Assembly (NCBI RefSeq): GCF_036226925.1
Contig: NZ_CP109031.1
Coordinates: 1,984,001-2,048,000 of the forward strand
DNA length: 64,000 nt
Direction of reading: 5' to 3'
Source: Streptomyces sp. NBC_00659
GTDB lineage: Bacteria; Actinomycetota; Actinomycetes; Streptomycetales; Streptomycetaceae
This document shows positions 34,632 to 43,386 of the stretch, piece by piece (positions within the stretch are counted from its first letter, which is position 1; each line of letters opens with the position of its first letter). A program made the position numbers and the translations under genes. The notes below the pieces were generated by a model. That model was not told the origin of the DNA. It did no database searches and saw only the letters and a program-made list of their open reading frames with translations.

Positions 34632-35561
34632 ATGACGACGCGACTCGGCCTCACTCTCCCGCAGATGAAGCAGTACGACCTCGGACGGGACGTGCCCGCC
34701 GTGGCACGCGCCGCTGAGGCGATCGGGTTCGACAGCCTCTGGGTCTTCGAGCGGGCCCTGTTCCCGGACCCCCCGACCCAAGGGCTGTACGGCGTCGCGG
34801 GGCTGGCCTGGCCGGACTCCTACCGGGCTGTCGCCGACCCGCTGGTGACCCTGACCCTCGCGGCCGCGGTGACCGAGCGCGCCGAGCTCGGCACCAGTGT
34901 CCTGGTCGCTCCGCTGCACACGCCCTTCCAGCTCGCCAAGTCCCTCGCCTCCCTCGACGCGGCCAGCGGCGGCCGGGTCGTGGCGGGCCTCGGCACGGGC
35001 TGGTCTCTCGACGAGTACGCGGCGGCCTCCGCGCGGCCCTTCGCGGAGCGCGGCGACGCCCTGGACGAGGTGATCGAGGTGTGCCGCGCGGTGTGGGGCC
35101 CCGACCCGGTGGTCTACGACGGCACCCTCACCAGGATCGCCTCGGCCGTCGTCGGCCCCAAGCCGGCCCGGCCGATCCCGATCCTGCTCGCCGCCAACAC
35201 GGGCAAGGCGCGCCGCAGGCTCGTCGACCACGCGGACGGCTGGATGCCGGTCGGCATGGGCGTCGACCAACTGGCCTCGCAGTGGCGCCAGTTGCAGGAC
35301 CTGGCCGCCGAACGTGGGCGCACCCGGCCGCTGCGGACCGTGCTGCGCACGAACCCGCGCTACACGCCCAAGCCGTACGCGGGCGACGACCGCCAGGCCT
35401 TCCAGGGCGACGTCGGGCAGATCGTGGCGGACCTGGTCGCCCACGCCGAGATCGGCCTCGACGAGATCTTCCTCGATCTCCAGAGCGCGATGCGGGACGC
35501 CGAGGAGCTGAAGGACGTGGCGGCCGAGGTGTACGAGGCGGCGCGGGCGGCCGGGGTGTGA
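34632..35561 (+). CDS. LLM-class (F420-type) flavin-dependent oxidoreductase
   Basis: 309 residues of the luciferase-like monooxygenase fold. RLGLTLPQMKQYDLGRDVPAVARAAEAIGFDSLWVFERA, LGTSVLVAPLHTPFQLAKSLASLDAASGGRVVAGLGTGW and PIPILLAANTGKARRRLVDHADGWMPVG are typical of the F420-dependent TIGR03619-like group in actinobacteria. Substrate unknown. ATG at 34632 with GAAGGAG upstream. It ends 29 bases from the convergent davB. Confidence 0.88.
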   Translation: MTTRLGLTLPQMKQYDLGRDVPAVARAAEAIGFDSLWVFERALFPDPPTQGLYGVAGLAWPDSYRAVADPLVTLTLAAAVTERAELGTSVLVAPLHTPFQLAKSLASLDAASGGRVVAGLGTGWSLDEYAAASARPFAERGDALDEVIEVCRAVWGPDPVVYDGTLTRIASAVVGPKPARPIPILLAANTGKARRRLVDHADGWMPVGMGVDQLASQWRQLQDLAAERGRTRPLRTVLRTNPRYTPKPYAGDDRQAFQGDVGQIVADLVAHAEIGLDEIFLDLQSAMRDAEELKDVAAEVYEAARAAGV

Positions 35562-35590
35562 CCCGACCGCCCGCGCCTCCCGTTCGAGGA

Positions 35591-37285
35591 TCAGTCCTCG
35601 GGCAGTTCCACCGGCGCGATCTCGTCGTACACGTCGCCGGGCCCGGGGTTGGTCGGGTCGGTCGTCCCGCCGAGCTGGTGCATGACGCCCCAGACCGCGT
35701 TCAGCGCGGTCTGGACGGCGCCCTCGGCCCAGCCGGCCGTCCAGGAGATGTCGTCGCCGGCGAGGAAGATGCCCCGCTTGTCCTCGGGCAGCGACTCCTG
35801 CATGAAGTGGGTGAACAGGCGGCGCTGGTAGCGGTAGTGACCCGGCAGGTTGGCCTTGAAGGCGCCCATGAAGTAGGGCTCGTTCTCCCAGGACACGGTC
35901 ACCGGGTTGCCGATGATGTGCTTCCTGATGTCGACCTTCGGATAGATCTCGCCGAGCGACTTCAGCATGACCTCCATGCGCTCGCTCGCGGACAGCGGCA
36001 GCCACTTCAGGCTGTCGTCGCACCACGTGTACGAGAGGCAGATGACGGCGGGCTTGTCCGGGCCGTCGTCGAGGAGGTAGGTGCCGCGCGTCATCCGGTC
36101 GGTGAGCGTCATCGACATGACGTCACGGCCGGTCTCCTCGTCCTTGTCCAGCCAGAACGGCCGGTCGACGGGCACGAAGAGCTTGCTGGACTCCATGTAG
36201 TGCGTGCGCTCGATCGCCGTCCAGTGGTCGATCGGGAAGAGCGAGTCGTCGCAGGCGACCTTGGAGAGCAGCATCCAGGACTGGGCGGTGAAGATCGCCG
36301 CCTTGAAGGTACGGATGTCGCCGTTCGCGTCCGTCACCGTGATGCCGTTGCCCGCGGTGCGGTTCAGCCGGGTCACGGCCGGACGCGGGGTGCCGTCGTG
36401 CAGCGTCGACAGCGAGGTGCCGTACGCCCAGTGCACGATCTTCTCCGGTTCGCGCTCCCACAGCCGCAGCGGGAGCTGCTGGGAGCCGCCGACGATGCCG
36501 CGGTGGTGGTCGTCGGCCTCGGTGTAGACGACCCGCAGGATCTCCAGGATGGAGTTCGGGAAGTCGGTGTCCCAGCCGCCGGTGCCGAAGCCGACCTGAC
36601 CGAAGATCTCACGGTGGCGGAAGGACTTGAAGGACTCCGAGTCGCACAGGAAGCCGTAGAAGGTCTGGTTGTCGAGCTTCTCGACGAGCTTCGACCAGAT
36701 CTCCCGGATGCGCGGAACGTCGCGCTCCCGCATGGCCTGGTTCATGTCGGAGAAGTCGGCGCCGTCCTCCAGGCAGGCGTTCCAGGCGTTCATGACGTCG
36801 CGGTAGACCTGCGGGAGGTCGTCGACGGAGGTCGCGTAGTGCGACTCGCCCTTGAGGTCGACGACCGTCGAAGGCGTGGACTCGGCAAGGGGGTTGGGGA
36901 ACGGGCGGGTCTGAAGGCCGGCCAGGTCGATGTAGTGCTGGAGGGCGGTGGAGGAGGGCGGGAAGCGCATCGCGCCCATCTCGGCGGTCAGCGAGGGGTC
37001 GCAGCCCTCGAAGCCGACCGTGCGCAGCCGGCCGCCGATCTCGTCGGCCTCGTACACGACGGGCTTGAGGCCCATCTTCATCAGCTCGTACGCGGCCACG
37101 ATGCCGGACAGTCCGCCGCCGATCACCGCGATCTCGGTGCCGTGCTCGGTCGCGGGTATCTGCCCGAGGCCCGCGGGGTGCGCGAGGAAGTCGTCGTAGG
37201 CGTAGGGGAAGTCCGGGCCGAACATGGTGATCGGCGGCTGCTGCACGTCGGCGTGCTGGACGGCGTTGGGCACGGTGGACGTCAT
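35591..37285 (-). CDS. davB: L-lysine 2-monooxygenase (flavin monoamine oxidase family)
   Basis: 564 residues. Residues 17-45, ITMFGPDFPYAYDDFLAHPAGLG and onward, and AAYELMKMGLKPVVYEADEIGGRLRT follow Pseudomonas DavB nearly motif for motif. The FAD Rossmann GGGLSGIVAAYEL and the C-terminal FLAGDDISWTAGWAEGAVQTALNAVWG are present, as is FGQVGFGTGGWDTDFPNSILEI. DavB converts lysine with oxygen to 5-aminopentanamide, CO2 and water. The nitrilase-type partner davA lies 75 bases upstream on the same strand, which strongly supports this over a generic amine oxidase. Tryptophan or phenylalanine monooxygenase is a less likely alternative. Confidence 0.88.
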   Translation of the reverse strand: MTSTVPNAVQHADVQQPPITMFGPDFPYAYDDFLAHPAGLGQIPATEHGTEIAVIGGGLSGIVAAYELMKMGLKPVVYEADEIGGRLRTVGFEGCDPSLTAEMGAMRFPPSSTALQHYIDLAGLQTRPFPNPLAESTPSTVVDLKGESHYATSVDDLPQVYRDVMNAWNACLEDGADFSDMNQAMRERDVPRIREIWSKLVEKLDNQTFYGFLCDSESFKSFRHREIFGQVGFGTGGWDTDFPNSILEILRVVYTEADDHHRGIVGGSQQLPLRLWEREPEKIVHWAYGTSLSTLHDGTPRPAVTRLNRTAGNGITVTDANGDIRTFKAAIFTAQSWMLLSKVACDDSLFPIDHWTAIERTHYMESSKLFVPVDRPFWLDKDEETGRDVMSMTLTDRMTRGTYLLDDGPDKPAVICLSYTWCDDSLKWLPLSASERMEVMLKSLGEIYPKVDIRKHIIGNPVTVSWENEPYFMGAFKANLPGHYRYQRRLFTHFMQESLPEDKRGIFLAGDDISWTAGWAEGAVQTALNAVWGVMHQLGGTTDPTNPGPGDVYDEIAPVELPED

Positions 37286-37360
37286 GGGGTACGGACTCCT
37301 TGCGCGGAAACTGGTGAGGGAGGGCTTGCGTGACCGGCCGGGGACAGGCCGGGCGGGAGG

Positions 37361-38188
37361 TCAGACGAGGGACCCGTAGAGTCCGGGGCGGCGGTCCTTC
37401 AGATACGGGTTCGTCTCGCGCGAGGCGGCCAGGAAGACCGGGTCGGCGTCCGCCACGACCAGTTCCTCGCCGCGACCGGCGCGGGCACGGGCGACGCCGT
37501 CGGGACCGGCCAGCGTGGACAGTCCGACGAACTCGAACTCCCCTTCCGGGCCGGTGCGGTTGACGTAGGCGACGTACATCTGGTTCTCGAACGCGCGCAC
37601 CGGGACGACGGACTCGGCGACGAACTGGAACGGGTGCATCTGCGCGGTCGGCACGAGCAGCAGGTCGGTGCCGGCGAGAGCGTGCCCGCGGACGTTCTCC
37701 GGGAACTCGACGTCGTAGCAGATCATGAGGCCGACCCGCAGGCCGTTCAGTTCCGCCTGTACGACGGGCTGGTCGCCGGGTGTGAAGTGGTCGTGCTCGA
37801 AGCAGCCGAAGAGGTGGGTCTTGCGGTAGTTCGCGAGCCGGGTGCCCTCCGCGGAGATCAGCTGCACGGAGTTGAAGATCCTCGCCCCGCCGTCGGTCCC
37901 GGGGGCCTCGCTCTCTGTCCGCGCGGCCTCGCGCTCGGGGTAGCCGTAGGCGACGGCGACGCCGTGCCGGGTGGCGATCTCGGCCACCGCGTCGGCGGAG
38001 TCGCCGTCGGCGGGCTCGGCGAGGCGCGCGATGTCGTCGCCGATGGCGTAGCCGGTCAGGAACATCTCCGACGTCACGATCAGCCCGGCGCCCGCTGCGG
38101 CGGCACGGCCCGCGGCCTCGTCGAGGACCTTGAGGTTCTCGGCGACCGAGCCGGGGCGGCCGGAGCTCTGGAGCAGGGCTGTGCGCAT
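37361..38188 (-). CDS. davA: 5-aminopentanamidase (nitrilase superfamily)
   Basis: 275 residues. The nitrilase Glu-Lys-Cys triad is visible: Glu in IVTSEMFLTGY, Lys in NYRKTHLFGCFEHDHF and Cys in MICYDVEFPE. Such enzymes hydrolyse amides; DavA turns 5-aminopentanamide into 5-aminovalerate. It is the first gene of a pair with davB. The ATG at 38188 (MRTALLQSSGRPG) follows GGAG by eight bases; upstream in-frame residues are Arg-rich and unlikely. The later DavT/DavD steps are not encoded nearby. Confidence 0.88.
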   Translation of the reverse strand: MRTALLQSSGRPGSVAENLKVLDEAAGRAAAAGAGLIVTSEMFLTGYAIGDDIARLAEPADGDSADAVAEIATRHGVAVAYGYPEREAARTESEAPGTDGGARIFNSVQLISAEGTRLANYRKTHLFGCFEHDHFTPGDQPVVQAELNGLRVGLMICYDVEFPENVRGHALAGTDLLLVPTAQMHPFQFVAESVVPVRAFENQMYVAYVNRTGPEGEFEFVGLSTLAGPDGVARARAGRGEELVVADADPVFLAASRETNPYLKDRRPGLYGSLV

Positions 38189-38269
38189 ACGGGTTCTCCG
38201 CCGGTACGAGGGGGTTCGGGGGGCCACCTAGACGGTACGGTCGGCCGGCTCGGGGGAACAAGAAGGACC

Positions 38270-38333
38270 CGTTGCGCGCCACTGAACGATTCGTTGCGTG
38301 CCTTCGGCCCCCGGCGGCGATTCGTTGCGCGCC
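38270..38333. promoter_or_regulatory. Phased repeats CGTTGCGYGCC upstream of davA
   Basis: CGTTGCGCGCC at 38270, GATTCGTTGCGTGCC at 38288 and GATTCGTTGCGCGCC at 38319 are three direct repeats with cores starting at 38270, 38292 and 38323, that is 22 and 31 bases apart, near two and three helical turns. The middle copy is part of the palindrome AACGATTCGTT (38286-38296). They lie 80-145 bases upstream of davA. The 354-base gap 38189-38542 has no gene. Confidence 0.55.
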
Positions 38334-38462
38334 CCGCCGCGCCCCCTGCGGTCAAGTACCGAACGTCCTGAACCCCGGGAGACGCAGGTCACAGGCGGGG
38401 GCGGTCCCTGTGACGGGACGGAGGCGGCCCGACGCCGGGACGAGGCCGCCACGGCGGGGTGC

Positions 38463-38504
38463 GCCGGCCCCGGGATGCCGGCTCGGGCTCCCCGGGCCGG
38501 GGTC
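38463..38504 (-). terminator. GC-rich hairpin after the conservon genes
   Basis: CCGGCCCCGGG near 38467 and CCCCGGGCCGGGG near 38490 form a strong imperfect stem about 40-80 bases past the cvnC stop. Confidence 0.45.
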
Positions 38505-38542
38505 CCCGCCCCCGTCCCCGGGATGCCCCCTCCCGGCCGGGG

Positions 38543-38923
38543 TCACAGCTCGCGCAGCCGCTCCACGATCTCGCGGAGCAGCTCCGGGTCGGCCGCGGGA
38601 GCGCCGTCCGGCGGACGGTACGGCTCGTCGATGGTCAGCAGACCGGCCTCGGCCAGGTCGCCGAGCAGGACACGTACGACGGTCAGCGGCAGGTCGGCGT
38701 CCGCGGCGAGCTCGACGACCGGCCGGGGGCCGCGGCGGGCCAGGTCGAGCAGCGCGGCCGCCGCGTGGTCGAGACCGGGCCGACCGGTGTCCGTCTCCAG
38801 GACCGTGACCCGCGACATCAGGTCGATGACGTGCCGCCGCGAGGGCCGGGTGCGGCCCCCGGTGACGGTGTAGGGCCGCACCATCGGCCCGGTCTCGTCC
38901 TCGTACCAGTGCTCGTCGGTCAC
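38543..38923 (-). CDS. DUF742 protein, conservon component CvnC
   Basis: 126 residues. The N-terminal VRPYTVTGGRTRPSRRHVIDLMSRV and the winged-helix part VVELAADADLPLTVVRVLLGDLAEAGLLTIDEP are hallmarks of DUF742 (CvnC). In conservons it works with CvnA, CvnB and the GTPase CvnD as a membrane-associated complex resembling a eukaryotic G-protein-coupled system. GTG start at 38923, eight bases after the cvnB stop. No cvnD follows. Confidence 0.93.
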   Translation of the reverse strand: MTDEHWYEDETGPMVRPYTVTGGRTRPSRRHVIDLMSRVTVLETDTGRPGLDHAAAALLDLARRGPRPVVELAADADLPLTVVRVLLGDLAEAGLLTIDEPYRPPDGAPAADPELLREIVERLREL

Positions 38924-38930
38924 AGCCGGA

Positions 38931-39434
38931 TCAGTGGCCCGCGGGGTCTGCCGCCGAGCGTACGGCGGCGGCCATGTGGCGGCCGACGCGGCGGACGAGC
39001 AGTTCCATCTCGTGCGCGAGCTGGCCGACGTCCGTCTGCACCTCGCTCAGCACGGCGAGCCGGCTCCCGTCACCCGCCGGGGTGATGAAGAGGTAGGCGT
39101 CGTCGAGCATCACCATGGTCTGGCGCACCCCGCCCGCGGCGAAGCGCTCGCCCACCGAGCGGGCGAGGCTGTGGAAGCCCGAGCAGACCGCGGCGAGATG
39201 TTCGATGTCCCGTCTGCGCATGCCGTCCGAGCAGCTCAGCGGGAGGCCGTCGGCGGTGAGGAGCACGGCCTGACGGACGTGGTCGGTCCTGGCCACGAGA
39301 TCGTCGAGCAGCCACCCGAGATCGGTGCCGGGCCGTTCGGCGTCGTCCCCGGACCCGAGGCCGCCGCCCGCCGGATCCGGGTGCCGGGCCTCCAGGGTCC
39401 GGGCGGGGTGCTCTGGGAGCTGGTCAGGGCGCAT
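38931..39434 (-). CDS. Roadblock/LC7 protein, conservon component CvnB
   Basis: 167 residues. WLLDDLVARTDHVRQAVLLTADGLPLSCSDGMRRRDIEHLAAVCSGFHSLARSVGERF and LFITPAGDGSRLAVLSEVQTDVGQLAHEMELLVRRVG are the Roadblock/LC7 fold, which in other systems stimulates small GTPases. The ATG at 39434 overlaps the cvnA stop, so translation is coupled. An N-terminal Pro/Gly-rich stretch of about 35 residues precedes the domain. Confidence 0.93.
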   Translation of the reverse strand: MRPDQLPEHPARTLEARHPDPAGGGLGSGDDAERPGTDLGWLLDDLVARTDHVRQAVLLTADGLPLSCSDGMRRRDIEHLAAVCSGFHSLARSVGERFAAGGVRQTMVMLDDAYLFITPAGDGSRLAVLSEVQTDVGQLAHEMELLVRRVGRHMAAAVRSAADPAGH

Positions 39435-41727
39435 CGTGGGCGTCCGTCCCTTCCTCTGTGTCGGTTCGCTGCGCGGGGCCGGACGGCGCGGAACCGGACC
39501 CGCCGGTGTCCGGCTCCGCGGGCAGTCCCTTGCGGCCTCGGTCGAGACCACGCTGGAAGGCTCCGAAGACCGCGCGCATCTCCTCCGGCGTGATCTCACG
39601 TTCCGGCGTCCCGTCGGCCACCGGTGCCGCGGTGCGCAGCTCCGGGGCCAGGGCCCGCTGACGGACCCGGGTGGGCAGCACGGGCTGTTCCGGTGCCTCC
39701 GGCGGCACGGAGTCGGCCTTCTGTTCCCCGGACGCCTTGCGCTGCGCCGGCAGGAGCGCGGTGCCGGTCCGCGTGGGAAGCGCCACCGGAGCCGTGTCCG
39801 CCGCCGGCTGCGTGGTTTCCACCGGTGCGAGGACGGCCTCGGGGAGCAGCACCACTGCCGTCGTACCGCCGTACGGGGAGCGGCACAGCGTGACCTTGAT
39901 GCCGTGCCGTGCGGCGAGCCGGCCCACGACGTACAGACCGAGCCGGTCGTGCCGGGTCGGGTCGAAGTCCTCCGGCGTGGTGAGGGTGCGGTGGGCCTCG
40001 TCGATCTGGTCGGGTTCGAGGCCGAGACCCCGGTCGTCGATCTCCAGGACGAACCCGCTCCCGGCCCGCCCGGTGCGCAGGGTGACCTGGGTGCGGGGCG
40101 GCGAGAACACGGTGGCGTTCTCGACGAGTTCGGCGATCAGGTGCACGACATCGGCGACGGCGTCCGCGGCGATGCCCACCTCGGGCATCGGGGGGACCAC
40201 GACGCGTGTGTACTGCTCGATCTCGCTCACCGCGGAGGACACCACCTCGGCGACGGGTACCGGCCGTCGCCAACGGCGGCCCGGGGCGGAGCCGGAGAGG
40301 ATGATGAGGCTCTCCGCGTGGCGCCGCATGCGGGTGGTGAGGTGATCGATCCGGAACAGGTCGTCCAGCACGTCGGGGTCGTCGGTACGGCGCTCCAGCG
40401 TGTCGACCAGCTTGAGCTGGCGGTGGACGAGCGCCTGGTTGCGGCGGGCGATGTTCAGGAGCACCGCGAACAGCCCGCGGCGCAGGGTGGCTTGCTTGAC
40501 GGCGGCCTCGACGGCGGCGAGACGGGCGGTGTTGAAGGACCGGCCGACCTGGCCGATCTCGTCGGCCACCGCCTCCACGTCCGCCAGCGGCGGCGCCTCG
40601 GCGGCCGCGTCGACCTCCTCACCGGCGCCCAACCGCTCCATGACCTGAGGCAGTTGGCGATTGGTCAGCAGGTCGGCGGCGTCGCGCAGCGCCTCCAGGC
40701 GGCGCGAGATGCGACGGGCGCCGCGCACCGCGAACCAGAGGGACAGTCCGACGGCTGCCAGTCCGAGCACACCGACGATCGCCGCCTTGGTCAGCTCCCG
40801 GTAGGCGAACGTCCGCCCGCGCGCGGCGGAGTTGATCGCGGACTGGGTGCACAGCCGCATGTACCGCTTGACGGCGCGGTCGCTGGTGGTGCGCCAGGTG
40901 CCGGCCGCGACGGCCTTGCCCGCCTGCCGCGCGCCCGCCCGCAGCAGTGCGTCCTCGTCCCGGGTCAGTTCCCGGTGCAGGTCGTCGCGCTGGAAGGTCT
41001 CGAAGAGGGCGCGCGAGTCGGCCGGCAGGTCGGGCACATAGGTCTGCTCGAAGACCCGGCGGTCCTCGATGGTCGCGGTGAGGGTGTCGTACTGGCGGTC
41101 GGTGAGCGTGCCGGCGGCCCGTGCCCCGGCGACGAGCGCGTCCTCGCGCGACACGAACTCCCGTACCCGCACCAGCTCGACGACGACCTGGGCCTCGCGG
41201 GCCAGTTGTCCCGCCTGGAGCGCCGTGAGCGCGGACTGGACGTCGAAGGACGGTTCCACCAGGGTGCTGTATTCGGCCACGGCCCGGTCCCAGGTGACGG
41301 TGTGTGCCAGTACCCGGCCGCGCAGCCCCTCCAGCCCGTCGACGGAGTGGAGCAGGGCGTCGAGCGCCTGGCGCTGCTGTCCGGAGAGGCTGCTGCGGTC
41401 CCCGTCCCTGACCGCCGCGCGCAGGGCGGTCACGGCGCGGTCGGTGCGGCGTTGCTGGGTCAGCAGGTCGACGCCCGCCGTCGTCCCGCGCTTCGCGCCC
41501 AGATACGCGGCGGCGAGGCGGCGTTCGATCTGGATCTGGCCGATCGCCGTGTCGGCCGGAGTGCCGAAGGTGTTGTAGACATCCTGCAGACGGACGAGTG
41601 CGCGCAGATCGCCGGTGACGGACACCATGGCGAAACTCCACAGCGTCATGAGGGCGATCACCGGAGCGATCGAGAGGGCCACGATCCGCGAACGGACCGT
41701 GGGCGTACGGCCGAAGGGCCAGCGCAT
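39424..41727 (-). CDS. Sensor histidine kinase-like protein, conservon component CvnA
   Basis: 767 residues. TM1 (IVALSIAPVIALMTLWSFAM), an extracellular helical nitrate-sensor-like region to about 320, TM2 (AAIVGVLGLAAVGLSLWFAVRG), a HAMP-like linker, a kinase-like helical segment (AVLLNIARRNQALVHRQLKLVDTLERR) and HATPase motifs (HLIAELVENATVFSPP; EIDDRGLGL; LGLYVVGRLAARHGIKV). The C-terminal 150 residues are Pro/Ala-rich. The phosphoacceptor His is not in a standard H-box. It is the first gene of a cvnA-cvnB-cvnC unit. Confidence 0.93.
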   Translation of the reverse strand: MRWPFGRTPTVRSRIVALSIAPVIALMTLWSFAMVSVTGDLRALVRLQDVYNTFGTPADTAIGQIQIERRLAAAYLGAKRGTTAGVDLLTQQRRTDRAVTALRAAVRDGDRSSLSGQQRQALDALLHSVDGLEGLRGRVLAHTVTWDRAVAEYSTLVEPSFDVQSALTALQAGQLAREAQVVVELVRVREFVSREDALVAGARAAGTLTDRQYDTLTATIEDRRVFEQTYVPDLPADSRALFETFQRDDLHRELTRDEDALLRAGARQAGKAVAAGTWRTTSDRAVKRYMRLCTQSAINSAARGRTFAYRELTKAAIVGVLGLAAVGLSLWFAVRGARRISRRLEALRDAADLLTNRQLPQVMERLGAGEEVDAAAEAPPLADVEAVADEIGQVGRSFNTARLAAVEAAVKQATLRRGLFAVLLNIARRNQALVHRQLKLVDTLERRTDDPDVLDDLFRIDHLTTRMRRHAESLIILSGSAPGRRWRRPVPVAEVVSSAVSEIEQYTRVVVPPMPEVGIAADAVADVVHLIAELVENATVFSPPRTQVTLRTGRAGSGFVLEIDDRGLGLEPDQIDEAHRTLTTPEDFDPTRHDRLGLYVVGRLAARHGIKVTLCRSPYGGTTAVVLLPEAVLAPVETTQPAADTAPVALPTRTGTALLPAQRKASGEQKADSVPPEAPEQPVLPTRVRQRALAPELRTAAPVADGTPEREITPEEMRAVFGAFQRGLDRGRKGLPAEPDTGGSGSAPSGPAQRTDTEEGTDAHDAP

Positions 41728-41832
41728 GGTCTCCCCAGGGCGACGGGACGGTCGGGTGGCCGGGTGACGTGTGGTGACCCGTGTGTTACTCGCGGGTAGC
41801 GGGCGCGCGGCTCAAACTAGTCGATGCCGCGC

Positions 41833-41851
41833 CCGGACCGCAATGGTCCGG
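41833..41851 (-). terminator. Hairpin after the HAD-EEP gene
   Basis: CCGGACC-GCAAT-GGTCCGG, about 50 bases beyond the stop of the HAD-EEP gene on the leftward strand, in the 174-base gap that must also hold the cvnA promoter. Confidence 0.5.
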
Positions 41852-41901
41852 ACTGACTGAGCGTTCAACGCGCGCTGCGCGCCGTCACCGGATCCGTCCC
41901 G

Positions 41902-43386
41902 TCAGTCGCCCCTGGCCACGGCGAAGACGGTGACGACCGCCGCGTGATCGGAGGGCCAGTCGTTGCCCGCGACATCCGGCAAGGGCCGCGGGTCACCGCT
42001 GACCAGGGTGCGGGAGTCGAGGACGGTCAGGCCCCGGTGCAGGACGAAGTCGATCCGGTCCTGCGGCTCCGGGCGCCCGCTGCCGTCCTCGTGCTCGGCG
42101 TGGACGGGCGACCAGGTGTGTCCCGGATCCCGAACCGGGTCGGGGTGGGCCTCCCGGTAGGAGTCGCGCAGGCCCGCCTCCTCGGCGGCGCGCGTCACCG
42201 GCCAGGCGACATCGGGCCAGTCCAGGTGCGAGGGCACGTTGAAGTCACCGGTCAGGACGACCGGCACGGACTCGTCGCGGGTGTCGGCGACCCTCCGCAG
42301 GATCTCCCGCATCCGGGCGAGCCGGCCGCTCTCGTGCGCGATCAGTCCGGCCGCCGGGAGCCCGTCGAAGCGGGCCTCGTAGGGACCGTACGGCGCACAG
42401 TCGAGGTGGACGCTCCAGACGTCCACCCGCTGCCCGCCGTCCAGTTCGATCCGGACCCCGGTTCCCCCGTAGAAGCCGACGTCCGGGTCGCCGAGCACGG
42501 AGGTGATCGGGTGGCGGCTGATGACGCCGAGGTTGTCGCCCGCCCGGTGGTGGTACCAGCCGAGGGCGTCGGCGAGTTCGCGGGCCGCGTCCCCGTACGT
42601 CTCCTGGAGACCGACCACGTCCGCGCCGGTCTCCGTGATGACCTTGAGCTGCTTCTCGCGGTACCCGTCGACCTGGGTGCCGCCGAACCAGAGGTTCCAG
42701 CTCATCACCCGCAGCTCACCCGGGGCGACCATGGCCCGCAGCCGGGCCGGGGAGACGCCCTCCAGGCTGCCGAGCACGGTCCGGCCGGCCGCGGGCTCGA
42801 TCGGCGCGAGCGAGGGCACCGCGAGGACGGCGCAGCCGGCCGACTCGGCCGAGGTGACACCGGTCTGGGTGTCCTCGACGGCGACGCAGGCCGCGGGGTC
42901 GACACCGAGGGCGCGGCAGGCGGCGAGGTAGGGGTCGGGGGCGGGCTTGGTGCGCCCGGTGTCGTCGGCGGTGACGGAAACGGCGAAGTGTCCGGTGCCG
43001 AGCGCCTCCAGCACGGTGTCGGCGACCGCGCGCGGGGAGGCGGTCACGAGGGCGGTGGGCACGCGTTCGCGGGCGAGCGCCCGGAGCAGTTCCCTCGCCC
43101 CGGGGCGAGGGACGACGCCCGTACGGACCCGGTCCGCGAACTGTCGGTGCAGCTCGGCGGCGGTCTCCTCCCCCGGCGCGCCGGTGACGCCGGCCAGCCA
43201 TGCGGCGGTGTGCTCGACGGGCCGTCCGAGGACATGCGGCTGATCGGCCGCCGTCAGTACGTGCCCGAGCCCGCCGGCCACCTCCTCCACCGCCTCCCAC
43301 CACAGCCGCTCGGTGTCCACGAGCGTGCCGTCCATGTCGAACAGAACGGCCTGGAGGGGAGGTCGGGCGGTGGTGCGACGGGTCAC
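41902..43386 (-). CDS. Fusion protein: HAD phosphatase plus endonuclease/exonuclease/phosphatase domain
   Basis: 494 residues in one uninterrupted frame. Residues about 10-215 are a beta-phosphoglucomutase-like HAD domain: VLFDMDGTLVDTERLWW, VTASPRA, GRTKPAPDPYLAACRALG and VAVEDTQTGVTSAESAG. Residues about 235-494 are an EEP domain: VMSWNLWFGG, VVGLQETYGD, VHLDCAPYG, VVLTGDFNVPSHLDW and GNDWPSDHAAVV with the metal and His residues. It has both phosphatase types in one chain, cytoplasmic (no signal peptide). It lies downstream of an ABC importer operon; joint uptake and breakdown of an organophosphate is an inference. GTG at 43386. Confidence 0.85.
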   Translation of the reverse strand: MTRRTTARPPLQAVLFDMDGTLVDTERLWWEAVEEVAGGLGHVLTAADQPHVLGRPVEHTAAWLAGVTGAPGEETAAELHRQFADRVRTGVVPRPGARELLRALARERVPTALVTASPRAVADTVLEALGTGHFAVSVTADDTGRTKPAPDPYLAACRALGVDPAACVAVEDTQTGVTSAESAGCAVLAVPSLAPIEPAAGRTVLGSLEGVSPARLRAMVAPGELRVMSWNLWFGGTQVDGYREKQLKVITETGADVVGLQETYGDAARELADALGWYHHRAGDNLGVISRHPITSVLGDPDVGFYGGTGVRIELDGGQRVDVWSVHLDCAPYGPYEARFDGLPAAGLIAHESGRLARMREILRRVADTRDESVPVVLTGDFNVPSHLDWPDVAWPVTRAAEEAGLRDSYREAHPDPVRDPGHTWSPVHAEHEDGSGRPEPQDRIDFVLHRGLTVLDSRTLVSGDPRPLPDVAGNDWPSDHAAVVTVFAVARGD

